Below are positions 8,234 to 17,058 of a DNA stretch of 64,000 nucleotides, in pieces. The notes below the pieces were generated by a model. The model was given only the letters and a program-made list of their open reading frames with translations, ran no database searches and was not told the origin of the DNA. A program made the position numbers and the translations under genes. Every line of letters begins with the position of its first letter. Positions within the stretch are counted from its first letter, which is position 1. Location: contig NZ_JAVREK010000003.1 in NCBI RefSeq assembly GCF_031845375.1, positions 62,001 to 126,000 on the forward strand. Reading direction: 5' to 3'. Source of the DNA: Streptomonospora wellingtoniae. Its GTDB lineage: Bacteria > Actinomycetota > Actinomycetes > Streptosporangiales > Streptosporangiaceae.

Positions 8234-8250
8234 TCAGGCCTGCGAGCCCT
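8229..8250 (-). terminator. Hairpin overlapping the end of the second dynamin gene
   Basis: AGGGCTC (8229-8235) and GAGCCCT (8244-8250) form a 7-bp stem with an 8-nt loop that includes the stop codon of the dynamin-like gene. It probably marks the end of the cysG-dynamin transcript. Confidence 0.4.
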
Positions 8251-10801
8251 GCGCGGTGGCCAGGGCGCTGCACGCCTCGGCGTAGCGGGCGAGCTCCTGC
8301 TCCACCGGGGCGAGGATGCGCTGCTCAGCGAGCTCGCGGGCGCGCTGGGAGCTGCGCTGCTCGACCTGCTCGCGCCGCTGTACGGCCGACACGGCGATCA
8401 GGTTGGCGCATCCGGTCCCCAGCAGCCAGCCCGCCACGGGCGTGGCCACCGCCGTCGCGGCGGCGAAGCCGAGGAAGATCGGGGCGTCCAGCATCGCGAC
8501 ACCCGTCAGTCCGCCGGCCAGCCAGCTGACCAGCACCGTGCAGAACCACAGCACACCCGTCGCGGCCAGGCCGACCAGCACGTACTGCAGCCCCTGCACG
8601 AACCGCCACCACGCGGGCGTGTCTCGGGGGTCGGGCACCGAGGCGGCCACGGCCTCGCTCAGCTCCCGGGGGAGCCGGTCCAGGCCGCTGCGAGCGGCCG
8701 TCCGCACCCGGCGCGGCCAAGGGGCCGGCAGTGCGCCGGCGACGTGGTCGGCGACGTCGACGGCGGCCTTGTCGATGCCCGCGCCGTAGGCCTCGACCGG
8801 CGCGGAGCGGTCGGTGCTGCCGGCGAACTCGCCGCCGACCTTGCTCAGCGGGTCGCGGCGCAGTCCCTTGGCCCACCGGGCCAGCGGCCAGCCGACGCGG
8901 CCCTCGCCGCGGTGCTGGTAGGCGGTCTCGGCGGTGTCGGCGATGGCCTCGACACCGCCGGCCTCCACCAGGTCGCCGACCAGCCCGGAGCGCACCTTGT
9001 CAGGCACAACGGTGGCGGCTTCGCCGACGTCGCCGTGGTAGCGCTCGAACTCCGCGACGACGCGGTCGAGGTCGGCCGCCAGCCGGTCGATCATCGCCCG
9101 GCGCTGCGAGACGGTCTCGGCCAGCAGGGAGCGCAGCGTGCGGATGCCCTGGCCGGTGGCCGTGGAGGTGGTCAGCACGCGCGGATGCACGCCCGACTCG
9201 GTCTCCAGCAGCCGGCGCAGGTCGGTCAGCAGCTCCTCCAACTCCTCGGGAGCGACCCGGTCGACCTGGTTGAGCACGGCCACGGTGACCGAGCCGTGGC
9301 CGGTCATCTCGGCGAGGTAGCGGTGGTGCACGGCGGCGTCGGCGTACTTCTGCGGGTCGAGGACCCACACGAGCAGGTCGGAGGAGCCGATCAGGCGGGC
9401 GGCCTCGGCGGTGTGCTCGGCGCGCACCGAGTCGTGGTCGGGCAGGTCCAGCAGCAGCAGCCCGGACAGCTCGGAGTCGTTCCTGTCGAGCTCGCTGGTG
9501 CGCGAGTGGCGGTTCCGCCGCGGCACGCCCAGCCAGCTCAGCAGTCCTTCGGCGCCCTCGTTGCCCCACACGCAGGCGTGCGCGTCGGAGGTTGTGGGGC
9601 GAGTGATGCCCACACGTGAGAAGTCAAGCCCGCACAGGGCGTTGAACAGGGACGACTTGCCGCTGCCGGTGCCGCCGGCCAGGGCGACCACCGTGTGCTC
9701 GCCTGAGAGCCGGAGTCGGGCCCCGGCGTGGTCGAGCAGGTTCTGGGCCCGTTCGACGAGGTCGGGGTCGAAGTCGTCGGCCCCCATGCCCACCAGCGCC
9801 GAGACCGCGTCCAGCCGGGCGATCAGCTGCTCGCGGGTGACCTCGGGCATCGGCTCCCAGAAGTCATCGGCGACCGCGGGGCTGTACTCCTCGCCGCCGG
9901 GGTCGCCGGGGTCCGCCCAGTAGCGCGTCCCGGCTGCGCCTCCGGCGGGCGCCTCGTGCTGCGCGGCGGGCTCCGGCAGCGGCCGGAGCCCGGCATCGGC
10001 AGAGGTGTCCTCAACCGGGTCCACGACCGGCATCGGCCCGGTGCGGCGACCGGCGATCATGCCGGTCTCTTCGGCGTCGGCGAGGCTGCCGACCCAGTCG
10101 GCCAGGCGGTCGGGGTCGTCGGGGTCGCCTCGGCGGACACCGCGGCCCGCGCCCGCCGGGCGGGTCGGAGCCGACCCGGGCGGCGCCGCGGCGGCGTGGC
10201 GGCCGTGGCCGGAGGGCTCGGCGGCCCCGGCGCCCGGGACGGACTCGCCTTCCTGCTCGCGCCGGGCCTGGCGCGGCCCGGACTCGCCGGCGGACCGGCG
10301 CGGGAGCCGCTTCGGCAAGGAATCGGAACCGTCCGGGGCGTCGGAGTCCCCGGCGCTGTCGGGCCGTTCCGAGGAGGACTCCGCAGCTTCGGCGCGAGGC
10401 GTCCCCGGCTCCGGTTCCGCCTCCGAAGCGACGACGGGCACCGGTGCGGTGGGTACTTCGGCCGCCGGCGCACCGCCGCGTGGCGGCTCCGCCTCGGACC
10501 GGCCCTCCTCCGGATCGTCGGTGCCCGACTGCTGGTCGACGGCGCGCCGCAGCGCAGGGTAGGACGAGGCGGGCGGTCCGACCGGGCGCGAGGCCGGCCA
10601 GGCGTCACCCTCGGGCGGCGCCCAGCCCGCCCTGGTGCGCTCCTCGGTCTCCGGGACGACGTAGCCGTTCCACGGCTGGTCGCCGCTGCGCGCGTCCTCC
10701 TCGGCGCCCGGAGTCCGGCTCTGCTGAGGGCGGTCGGCGCCGCCGTTCCCCGCCGGCCCGGGCCCCTCGTCCGCGTGAGCGGCGTTCCAATGAGTCGTCA
10801 T
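8234..10801 (-). CDS. Dynamin-like GTPase with membrane segments (DynB-like)
   Basis: An 855-residue protein. Residues 1 to about 330 are acidic, Pro/Glu/Ala-rich and likely disordered. A dynamin-type GTPase domain follows, with P-loop AGGTGSGKSSLFNALCG, switch region DLPDHDSV and a NQVD guanine-specificity motif. The later part is helical with two hydrophobic segments near residues 735-800, then a short charged tail. The ATG overlaps the stop of the upstream dynamin gene (ATGA), so the partners are translationally coupled. This layout resembles the Streptomyces DynA/DynB pair that stabilises FtsZ rings during sporulation septation. Family is firm; a septation role is inference. Confidence 0.82.
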   Translation of the reverse strand: MTTHWNAAHADEGPGPAGNGGADRPQQSRTPGAEEDARSGDQPWNGYVVPETEERTRAGWAPPEGDAWPASRPVGPPASSYPALRRAVDQQSGTDDPEEGRSEAEPPRGGAPAAEVPTAPVPVVASEAEPEPGTPRAEAAESSSERPDSAGDSDAPDGSDSLPKRLPRRSAGESGPRQARREQEGESVPGAGAAEPSGHGRHAAAAPPGSAPTRPAGAGRGVRRGDPDDPDRLADWVGSLADAEETGMIAGRRTGPMPVVDPVEDTSADAGLRPLPEPAAQHEAPAGGAAGTRYWADPGDPGGEEYSPAVADDFWEPMPEVTREQLIARLDAVSALVGMGADDFDPDLVERAQNLLDHAGARLRLSGEHTVVALAGGTGSGKSSLFNALCGLDFSRVGITRPTTSDAHACVWGNEGAEGLLSWLGVPRRNRHSRTSELDRNDSELSGLLLLDLPDHDSVRAEHTAEAARLIGSSDLLVWVLDPQKYADAAVHHRYLAEMTGHGSVTVAVLNQVDRVAPEELEELLTDLRRLLETESGVHPRVLTTSTATGQGIRTLRSLLAETVSQRRAMIDRLAADLDRVVAEFERYHGDVGEAATVVPDKVRSGLVGDLVEAGGVEAIADTAETAYQHRGEGRVGWPLARWAKGLRRDPLSKVGGEFAGSTDRSAPVEAYGAGIDKAAVDVADHVAGALPAPWPRRVRTAARSGLDRLPRELSEAVAASVPDPRDTPAWWRFVQGLQYVLVGLAATGVLWFCTVLVSWLAGGLTGVAMLDAPIFLGFAAATAVATPVAGWLLGTGCANLIAVSAVQRREQVEQRSSQRARELAEQRILAPVEQELARYAEACSALATAQGSQA

Positions 10802-12666
10802 CGCGCAATCTCGAGGTTGTACGTCGCTTGGTAGAGCTGGACCGCGTCGTCCTCTTCGGGCAGCTTGACCGCCGCCAGCGTGTCGGTGAAGCGGGTGCGC
10901 TCCTCGTAGAGCAGCGTGCCGATCCGCCGCCGCAGATCATCACGGGCCCGGCTACTGATGTTACGCAGTGAATCCGCTCCGAACACACCTTTGAGCAGGC
11001 GGTTGGGCGAGGGCCCGGATCTGCGCTCGGAAGCGGCGCCCGCGGCGTCGTAGCCCAGCAGCTCCACGATCAGCACGAGGGTGAACGCCTGCTTGTCGAA
11101 CCGGATCACGCGCGCCACCGAGCGCTTGGTGGCGCCGTCGGCGGAGACCATCTCGCCGACGCGGTGCATCCACTCCGAGACGGTCCCTCCGACGCGCTCG
11201 ACGAAGGACTCGGGCAGCCGGCGCCCGCCGGCGCGCTCGACGATGTCCTCGCCGCCGGGCACGGCCTCCCACTCGTCGGCGGCCTTCTCGACGGCCCGCT
11301 CGGCCGAGGCCACCACCAGCGACTCGAGGCTGTCGCGCACGGCGTGCTCCAGCCCCCGCACGCGCGACTCCTCGTCCTGGTCGCCGCGCGGCTTGCGCCT
11401 GCCGCGGGTGCGCATCATCCGCATCAGCTCGCCGCTGGAGGCGATGTCCTGCCAGCGAGCCAGCAGGTTGCCGCGCATCAGCTCACCGTCGCGCAGCGCC
11501 TCGTCGATCTCGGCGCCGGCGCCCTCGTAGGCCGACTTCACCGCCGACTCCAGCGCGCGCCGGGCCTCGACCTGGACCTCCACCTGCTTGGCGAGGTCGG
11601 GTACCCGGGTGCGGAAGCTGTCGATGACCCCGATGAAGGTGCGCAGCGACACCCGGTCGCGCTGCACCAGGTCGCCGGCGACGTCGGCGAGGTACTCGCG
11701 GATGTGGTCGGCCACGTTGGAGGTGAAGCGCTCCTCCGAGATCTGGTCGGTCTCGGGGACGATGAACCGGGGCGCGTCCCCCAGCCCGTTGGCCTCCAGC
11801 ATCGCGCCGAAGTGCTGGACGAGCTGCGTGTGGCCGCGCTCGGGCACGCGCGAGAGCACCACGGCCAGCGACGTGCCGCGGTCGCGGGCCACCTGGAGGA
11901 ACTCCCATACACGGGCGTCGGCGTAGCGGCGGCTGGTGGTGACGAACACCCACAGGTCGGCGGCGTCGAGGAACTTGGCGGCGAACTCGTGGTGGGCCGA
12001 GACCGCCGAGTCGACGTCGGGCGTGTCCAGCAGGGCCACGCCGCGGGGCATGGCCTCGCTCGGGGCCAGCACGAGCATGCCGTCCTTGCCGGGCATGGCC
12101 AGGCCGTGCTGGCGCACGCGCGGAAGGGTGGGCAGGAACGACGCCTCGCTGAACCAGTCGACGTCGGCCGGGTTGCAGGCCAGCACGGGGCTGTTGGTGG
12201 TGGGGCGGCGCACCCCGGTCGTGGTGACCTGCTCGCCTACCAGGCTGTTGACCAGGGTGGACTTGCCCGCTCCGGTGGAGCCTGCGACCGCGATCAGCAG
12301 TGGGGTCTCGGGGCGGCGCACGCGCGGGAGGACGTAGTCGTCGAGCTGGTGCAGGAGGTTGCTGCGGGCGGTGACGCCTTCGCGGGCTCCGGGCAGGCCC
12401 TCGGCGAACTCGGTGGCGCGGATCCGACCGCCCAGATTCTCCAGGACCTTCTCGAATCGGGCGTCGAAGGAGTCGTCGCCGCGGTGCTTGGCGCCCTGGT
12501 TCTCCTGGGCGGCGGCGGGGGCGCGTTCATGGCGCCCGGCGGCGACCCGGTCCCCGTCGGCCGCCTCGCCGGTACGCGGCTCGGGCCTGCCCGCCCCTGT
12601 GGCTTCCGTCGTCGCAGACGGCCGGGACATAGCGCTTCCGCCCTCCTCATCGGTCGTCGCGGTCAC
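10798..12666 (-). CDS. Dynamin-like GTPase, first partner (DynA-like)
   Basis: A 622-residue GTPase. After a disordered N-terminus (about 1-75), the P-loop is AGSTGAGKSTLVNSL and a DTPDVDS motif supplies switch II. The nucleotide-specificity loop is not the standard NKxD and is hard to place (VVLSRVPERG region). A long helical stalk-like region fills the C-terminal half, with one weakly hydrophobic helix (FTLVLIVELLGY) and no clear membrane span. The GTG start overlaps the cysG stop (GTGA), and its own stop overlaps the next start. Three genes therefore form one coupled string, which links a corrin-methylation gene to membrane remodelling for no obvious reason. Confidence 0.8.
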   Translation of the reverse strand: MTATTDEEGGSAMSRPSATTEATGAGRPEPRTGEAADGDRVAAGRHERAPAAAQENQGAKHRGDDSFDARFEKVLENLGGRIRATEFAEGLPGAREGVTARSNLLHQLDDYVLPRVRRPETPLLIAVAGSTGAGKSTLVNSLVGEQVTTTGVRRPTTNSPVLACNPADVDWFSEASFLPTLPRVRQHGLAMPGKDGMLVLAPSEAMPRGVALLDTPDVDSAVSAHHEFAAKFLDAADLWVFVTTSRRYADARVWEFLQVARDRGTSLAVVLSRVPERGHTQLVQHFGAMLEANGLGDAPRFIVPETDQISEERFTSNVADHIREYLADVAGDLVQRDRVSLRTFIGVIDSFRTRVPDLAKQVEVQVEARRALESAVKSAYEGAGAEIDEALRDGELMRGNLLARWQDIASSGELMRMMRTRGRRKPRGDQDEESRVRGLEHAVRDSLESLVVASAERAVEKAADEWEAVPGGEDIVERAGGRRLPESFVERVGGTVSEWMHRVGEMVSADGATKRSVARVIRFDKQAFTLVLIVELLGYDAAGAASERRSGPSPNRLLKGVFGADSLRNISSRARDDLRRRIGTLLYEERTRFTDTLAAVKLPEEDDAVQLYQATYNLEIAR

Positions 12667-13973
12667 AAGATGCGATTCCCCTCGGGTGGGTCGCCGACGG
12701 CGGTATCGGCGGAGGCGCCGCCGGGCCCCGACTCAGCGCGCCCCATGTGCAGTATGTCAAGTTCACCGGCCACGTCGACCACTTCTCCGATGACGATCAC
12801 GGTCGGCGGGCGCACCTCGGATTCGCGGACGGCGCGCCCGGCGGTGGCGAGTGTGGCCCGGACGGTGCGCTGGGTGGGCATCGTGGCCTCCTGGACGAGC
12901 GCCACCGGGGTCTGGGGCGCCCGCCCGTGCTCCATCAGGGCGGCGGCGATTGCCTCGATCCGCTCGACGGCCATCAGGGCAACGACGGTACCTCCTGCGC
13001 GGGCCAGCGCGGGCCAGTCGACAGTGGACCGCGGGTCGCCCGGCGGCACATGGCCGGAGACCACGTGCACGTCCTGGGCAACGCCGCGGTGGGTGACGGG
13101 GATGCCCGCGCCGGCGGGAGCGGCCAGTGCGCTGGTGATACCGGGGACGACGGTGACCGGCACCCCCGCCTGCGCGCACGCCAGCGCCTCCTCGCCGCCG
13201 CGCCCGAAGAGGAAGGGGTCGCCGCCCTTGAGGCGGACGACGAACCTTCCGGCGCGGGCGTGTCGGACGAGGGCGTCGTTGATGTCGTCCTGGGTCATCG
13301 ACCGCCCGTAGGGGATCTTGGCCGCATCGACGATCTCGACGTCGGCGGGCAGGGACTCCAGCAGCGAGTTGGGGGCGAGGCGGTCGACCACCACTACGTC
13401 GGCCTGGGCGAGCAACTGGCGGCCGCGCACGGTGATCAGGCCGGGGTCGCCGGGCCCACCGCCCACCAGCGCCACTCCCCGGTTGCGCTCGCGGCCGCGC
13501 CGGGCGTCCAGCGAGCCGTCGGCCAGGCCCTCGACGACGGCGTCGCGCAGCCCGGCCGCGCGCCGGGGGTCGCCATTGGCCACCACGCCGACGGTGACGC
13601 CGGCCGCGCCGCCGGTGGCGGGGGTCCAGGCGGCCGAGGCGTGGCGGTCGTCGGCGCGTACGCACCACACCCGCTCGCCTTCGGCCTCGGCGGCGACCGC
13701 GGCGTTGGTCTCGGCGGAGTCGGTCGCCGCGTGCACCAGCCAGAAGCTGCCGAGCCCGCCTCCCGCGACGTCGCCCGCGCGGAACCCGCGCCGGTGCCAG
13801 GTGATGCGCCCCGAGTCGGCGAGATCCTCAAGGGTGGCGGTGACCTGGGGCGCCACCAGGGTGACCCGGGCTCCCGACTCCAGCAGGACGGGCACGCGCC
13901 TCTGGGCGACGCGGCCGCCGCCCACGACGAGGGCGTCGCGTCCGTCCATCCGCAGGCCGAGAAGATAGGTCAC
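12663..13973 (-). CDS. cysG: CysG-like siroheme/precorrin-2 enzyme (Met8 + uroporphyrinogen-III methyltransferase)
   Basis: A 436-residue bifunctional enzyme at the tetrapyrrole branch point. The N-terminal NAD-binding dehydrogenase/chelatase domain (about 1-150, LVVGGGRVAQRR) oxidises precorrin-2. The C-terminal SAM-dependent domain (about 165-410; VGGGPGDPGLITVRG, GDPFLFGRGGEE, PGITSALAAPA) methylates uroporphyrinogen III to precorrin-2. The GTG at 13973 is chosen because GGAGG lies eight bases upstream; a GTG five codons earlier has no ribosome site. Compared with enteric CysG the central dimerisation part is reduced. It feeds both siroheme and B12 synthesis. Its stop overlaps the dynamin start. 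Confidence 0.9.
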   Translation of the reverse strand: MTYLLGLRMDGRDALVVGGGRVAQRRVPVLLESGARVTLVAPQVTATLEDLADSGRITWHRRGFRAGDVAGGGLGSFWLVHAATDSAETNAAVAAEAEGERVWCVRADDRHASAAWTPATGGAAGVTVGVVANGDPRRAAGLRDAVVEGLADGSLDARRGRERNRGVALVGGGPGDPGLITVRGRQLLAQADVVVVDRLAPNSLLESLPADVEIVDAAKIPYGRSMTQDDINDALVRHARAGRFVVRLKGGDPFLFGRGGEEALACAQAGVPVTVVPGITSALAAPAGAGIPVTHRGVAQDVHVVSGHVPPGDPRSTVDWPALARAGGTVVALMAVERIEAIAAALMEHGRAPQTPVALVQEATMPTQRTVRATLATAGRAVRESEVRPPTVIVIGEVVDVAGELDILHMGRAESGPGGASADTAVGDPPEGNRIL

Positions 13974-14208
13974 CGAGGCTGCCTCCACATCGCGCCGTGC
14001 ACTTCAGCCCCCGCGGGGCTCGCCGGTGCCCGCGCCGTGTCGCGGATCGCGGGCGGCAGCGCATGCACCCCGCCGATCACTGTGTCAAACGGGGGTCACG
14101 CTTTGATTGCGGCATCAACCGGCGCATCCTGTGCCGTTGTTCACTCTAATACCCGCACACGGGTACGGCCTGTCCGGTGGCTCACCGTTTCGCCGCGCCG
14201 TCAGCGAC

Positions 14209-14283
14209 GGGACGTGCGGTCCGCGGCTCCCGCGGAGCCCGCGGCGCGGCGGAGGCTCCGCGGCGCCGCGGACCGCACGTCCC
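14209..14283 (-). terminator. Large 18-bp-stem hairpin after bluB-cobT
   Basis: GGGACGTGCGGTCCGCGG (14209-14226) is the exact reverse complement of 14266-14283, with further GC pairing inside. It begins 18 nt past the cobT stop and separates that gene from cysG. The remaining intergenic stretch, 13974-14208, holds a TTGACA (14088-14083, minus strand) without a convincing -10 and no gene. Confidence 0.8.
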
Positions 14284-14300
14284 TTCGGTACTGGCCGGTG

Positions 14301-16946
14301 CTAGCCGCGCTCCGAGACTCCCGCGGAGTCGAAGGTCGCGACATTGCGCAGCGCACGCGCCGACCCCTGCAGGATCGGCAGCGCCAGCAGCGCACCCGAG
14401 CCCTCGCCCAGCCGCATCTCCAGGTCGACCAGCGGGCGCAGCCCGATGTGGGAGAGCACCGCGGCGTGGCCGGGCTCGGTGGAGCGGTGCCCGGCGAAGC
14501 AGGCGTTGAGCGCCAGCGGCTCCAGCTTGGCCGCCGCCAGCGCCGCGGCACCGGCGATCACCCCGTCGAGCAGGACCGGTACCCGCATCGCGGCGGCGCC
14601 GAGGATGAACCCGGCCAGCGCGGCGTGCTCCAGGCCGCCCACGGCCGCCAGCACGCCCACGGGGTCTTCGGGGTCGGTCTCGTTGGCTGCGAGCCCGCGC
14701 CGCACCACCTCGATCTTGCGCTCCAGCGCGGCGTCGTCCGCGCCGGTGCCGCGGCCGGTGACCTCGGCCGGGTCGGTCCCGGTGAACACGGAGACGAGCG
14801 CGGCCGACGGGGTGGTGTTGGCGATGCCCATGTCTCCGGTGACCAGGCAGCGGTTGCCGGCCGAGACCAGGTCGCGGGCGACCTCGATGCCGGCCTCGAT
14901 GGCGTAGTCCGCCTGGGTGCGGCTCATCGCCGGGCCCCGGGTGAAGTCGGCGGTGCCGCGGGCGACCTTGCGCGGCAGGAGACCCGGCACCGCGGGCAGG
15001 TCGGAGGCCACGCCCACGTCGACGATGGTGACCTCGGCTCCCACCTGCTCGGCGAACGCGTTGACCACGGCGCCGTCGCCGAGGAAGTTGTGCACCATCT
15101 GCGCGGTGACCTCCTGAGGCCAGGAGGTCACGCCCTGGGCGTGCACGCCGTGGTCGCCGGCGAAGATCGCCACGGCGGCGGGCTCGGGTATCGGCGGAGG
15201 GCACTCCCCGGCCAGTCCCGCCAGCCGGATCGAGACCTCCTCCAGCACACCGAGCGAGCCGGGCGGCTTGGTCATGGCCGCCTGGCGTTCCTCGGCGTCG
15301 TTGACGGCACGCTGGTTCAGGGGGCCGATGGCCGCGATGGTCTCCTCCAACAGACTCGTTGCCGCCTGGCCGGGCAGGCCGCGGCGGCCGTAGTGCTCGC
15401 GGTGGACCGCCCAGTGCAGCGGGCGCCCGCGCGCCCAGCCGCCCATCGCCAGCTCGGGTTCGGGCGGGAAGTCCTCGACGTAGCCCACGCACAGGTAGGC
15501 CACGACCTCCAGGTGCGGCGGCAGGTCCAGCGACGCGGCGAGCTCGCGCTCCTCGAAGAAGCTGACCCAGCCCACGCCCAGACCCTCGGCGCGCGCGGCC
15601 AGCCAGAGGTTCTCCACGGCGAGTGCGGTCGAGTACGCGGCGGTCTGCGGCTGAGAGTGCCGGCCCAGGGTGTGGCGGCCGCCGCGGGTGGGGTCGACGG
15701 TGACCACGATGTTGACGGGGGTGTCGAGGACGGCCTCGACCTTGAGCCCGGAGAACGCGCGGGCGCGGGCGCCGGGAAGGGCGCGGGCGTAGGACTCGCG
15801 TTGCGCCTGGACCAGCTTCTGCACGCGCGAGCGGACGTCCTCGTCCTGTACGACGATGAAGTCCCACGGCTGGGAGTAGCCGACCGACGGCGCGCGGTGG
15901 GCGGCGTCGAGGATGCGCTCCAAGACCGCGTCGGGCACGGGGTCGAGGCGGAAGCCCATGCGCACGTCGCGGCGCTCGCGGATTGCGCGGTAGACGGCGT
16001 CGCGCTCGGTGTCGCCGTAGGCGTGGGCGTCGGGACTGCCCCTGCCGGGGGCGGCGGCGTGCTCCGGCGCCTGCTGTTGCGCGCCGGCCGCGGGGGCCTC
16101 GGCGCGTTCGCCGTCCAAGTCGTCGGGGTGCTCCGGGTAGGAGGCTGCGGCGTGTGCGTTCACAGGTGAATCAACTTCGTTCGGGGTCGGTGGTCCGTGT
16201 TCGGCGCCGCCCGCGGCGGGCGCCTCGCGGTCGGGCGCCGCGGGTGTTCCGGGCCGGGGCGCTGCGCGCTCGGGCTGTCCCGCGGGAGCCCCGCGCGAGG
16301 CGGGTCCCGGCGCGGAGGCCCGGGAGGGCGGCGGGTACTGCGGTGCCATCGGGGCGGGCGCCCGCTGATCGGCGGCGCGCTCCCGGGTACGGGCGGGCTC
16401 GGGTGCGGGAGAGGGTGCAGGCTGCGCGGCAGGGGGCGCGTCGGCCCCGGGTCTGCGCTGCGGCCCTGGGGGATGCTGCTGCCCGCGGCCGGTCTCGCGG
16501 GGCTCGCTTCGATACTGGTGGCGTGCCTGCGGCGCGGCGGGCGCGCTCGCGTGGTCCCGCTCGTGTGCGGCGCCGGCGTCCCGCCCGGAACCGCTGGCCC
16601 GTGCGGAGTCCTGCTCGGCGGCGTCCCATTCGCGCTCGGAGGGGTCCTCTCGCCCGCGGTCCGCCTCCACGTCCGCGTCGCGGTCCTGGCCGGCGCCGCG
16701 GAAGGGAATCACGTTCGGACGCTCGTAGGGCGTGTGCGCACCGCCGGCTCCCCCGCCGCGCCGCCGCTCGACCGGGGCGTGGAAGGGGTTGGGGCGCTGC
16801 TGCGCGGTGCGTGCGTCGGACTCCTGCTCTCGCGAGGGCGCGCTCCCCGAGCCGCGGCCGGTCTCGGGCAGATCGTCGAGCAGCCCTTTCCACCGTTCGG
16901 ACTCGGGGTTGTCCTCGGCGCCGCGGCGCCGGTCCTCACCGGTCAT
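14301..16946 (-). CDS. cobT: BluB-CobT fusion: DMB synthase plus NaMN:DMB phosphoribosyltransferase
   Basis: An 881-residue fusion that makes and activates the lower ligand of B12. Residues 1-310 are an acidic Pro/Ala/Arg/Gln-rich low-complexity extension. A flavin-dependent BluB nitroreductase-fold domain follows (about 315-535; RDVRMGFRLDPVPD, AAHRAPSVGYSQPWDF), which converts reduced FMN to 5,6-dimethylbenzimidazole. The CobT domain (about 545-881) has FAGDHGVHAQGVTSWPQEVT, GDMGIANTTPSAA and the catalytic Glu in RSTEPGHAA. The ATG has GGGGGGA five bases upstream. Fused BluB-CobT proteins are known in actinomycetes; the long disordered N-terminus is the odd part. The gene follows cobC after 112 nt. 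Confidence 0.92.
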   Translation of the reverse strand: MTGEDRRRGAEDNPESERWKGLLDDLPETGRGSGSAPSREQESDARTAQQRPNPFHAPVERRRGGGAGGAHTPYERPNVIPFRGAGQDRDADVEADRGREDPSEREWDAAEQDSARASGSGRDAGAAHERDHASAPAAPQARHQYRSEPRETGRGQQHPPGPQRRPGADAPPAAQPAPSPAPEPARTRERAADQRAPAPMAPQYPPPSRASAPGPASRGAPAGQPERAAPRPGTPAAPDREAPAAGGAEHGPPTPNEVDSPVNAHAAASYPEHPDDLDGERAEAPAAGAQQQAPEHAAAPGRGSPDAHAYGDTERDAVYRAIRERRDVRMGFRLDPVPDAVLERILDAAHRAPSVGYSQPWDFIVVQDEDVRSRVQKLVQAQRESYARALPGARARAFSGLKVEAVLDTPVNIVVTVDPTRGGRHTLGRHSQPQTAAYSTALAVENLWLAARAEGLGVGWVSFFEERELAASLDLPPHLEVVAYLCVGYVEDFPPEPELAMGGWARGRPLHWAVHREHYGRRGLPGQAATSLLEETIAAIGPLNQRAVNDAEERQAAMTKPPGSLGVLEEVSIRLAGLAGECPPPIPEPAAVAIFAGDHGVHAQGVTSWPQEVTAQMVHNFLGDGAVVNAFAEQVGAEVTIVDVGVASDLPAVPGLLPRKVARGTADFTRGPAMSRTQADYAIEAGIEVARDLVSAGNRCLVTGDMGIANTTPSAALVSVFTGTDPAEVTGRGTGADDAALERKIEVVRRGLAANETDPEDPVGVLAAVGGLEHAALAGFILGAAAMRVPVLLDGVIAGAAALAAAKLEPLALNACFAGHRSTEPGHAAVLSHIGLRPLVDLEMRLGEGSGALLALPILQGSARALRNVATFDSAGVSERG

Positions 16947-17058
16947 CTCGTCCCCCCAGGACGGGCCGGCGGCATGGGACGCCGGCTGTCGTCAGCACTG
17001 GATACACGCATCGCAATCCTCACCACGCCGCGCGGGCACCCGCCGCCTCGCAGCGATC

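Noticed and set aside
14083..14088. TTGACA as a cysG promoter
   Set aside because: No acceptable -10 lies 16-18 nt downstream on the minus strand, so no promoter was called.
12747..16169. A 1140-codon open frame on plus, across cysG and bluB-cobT
   Set aside because: It crosses two real genes and a terminator hairpin on the other strand, with composition typical of shadow frames.
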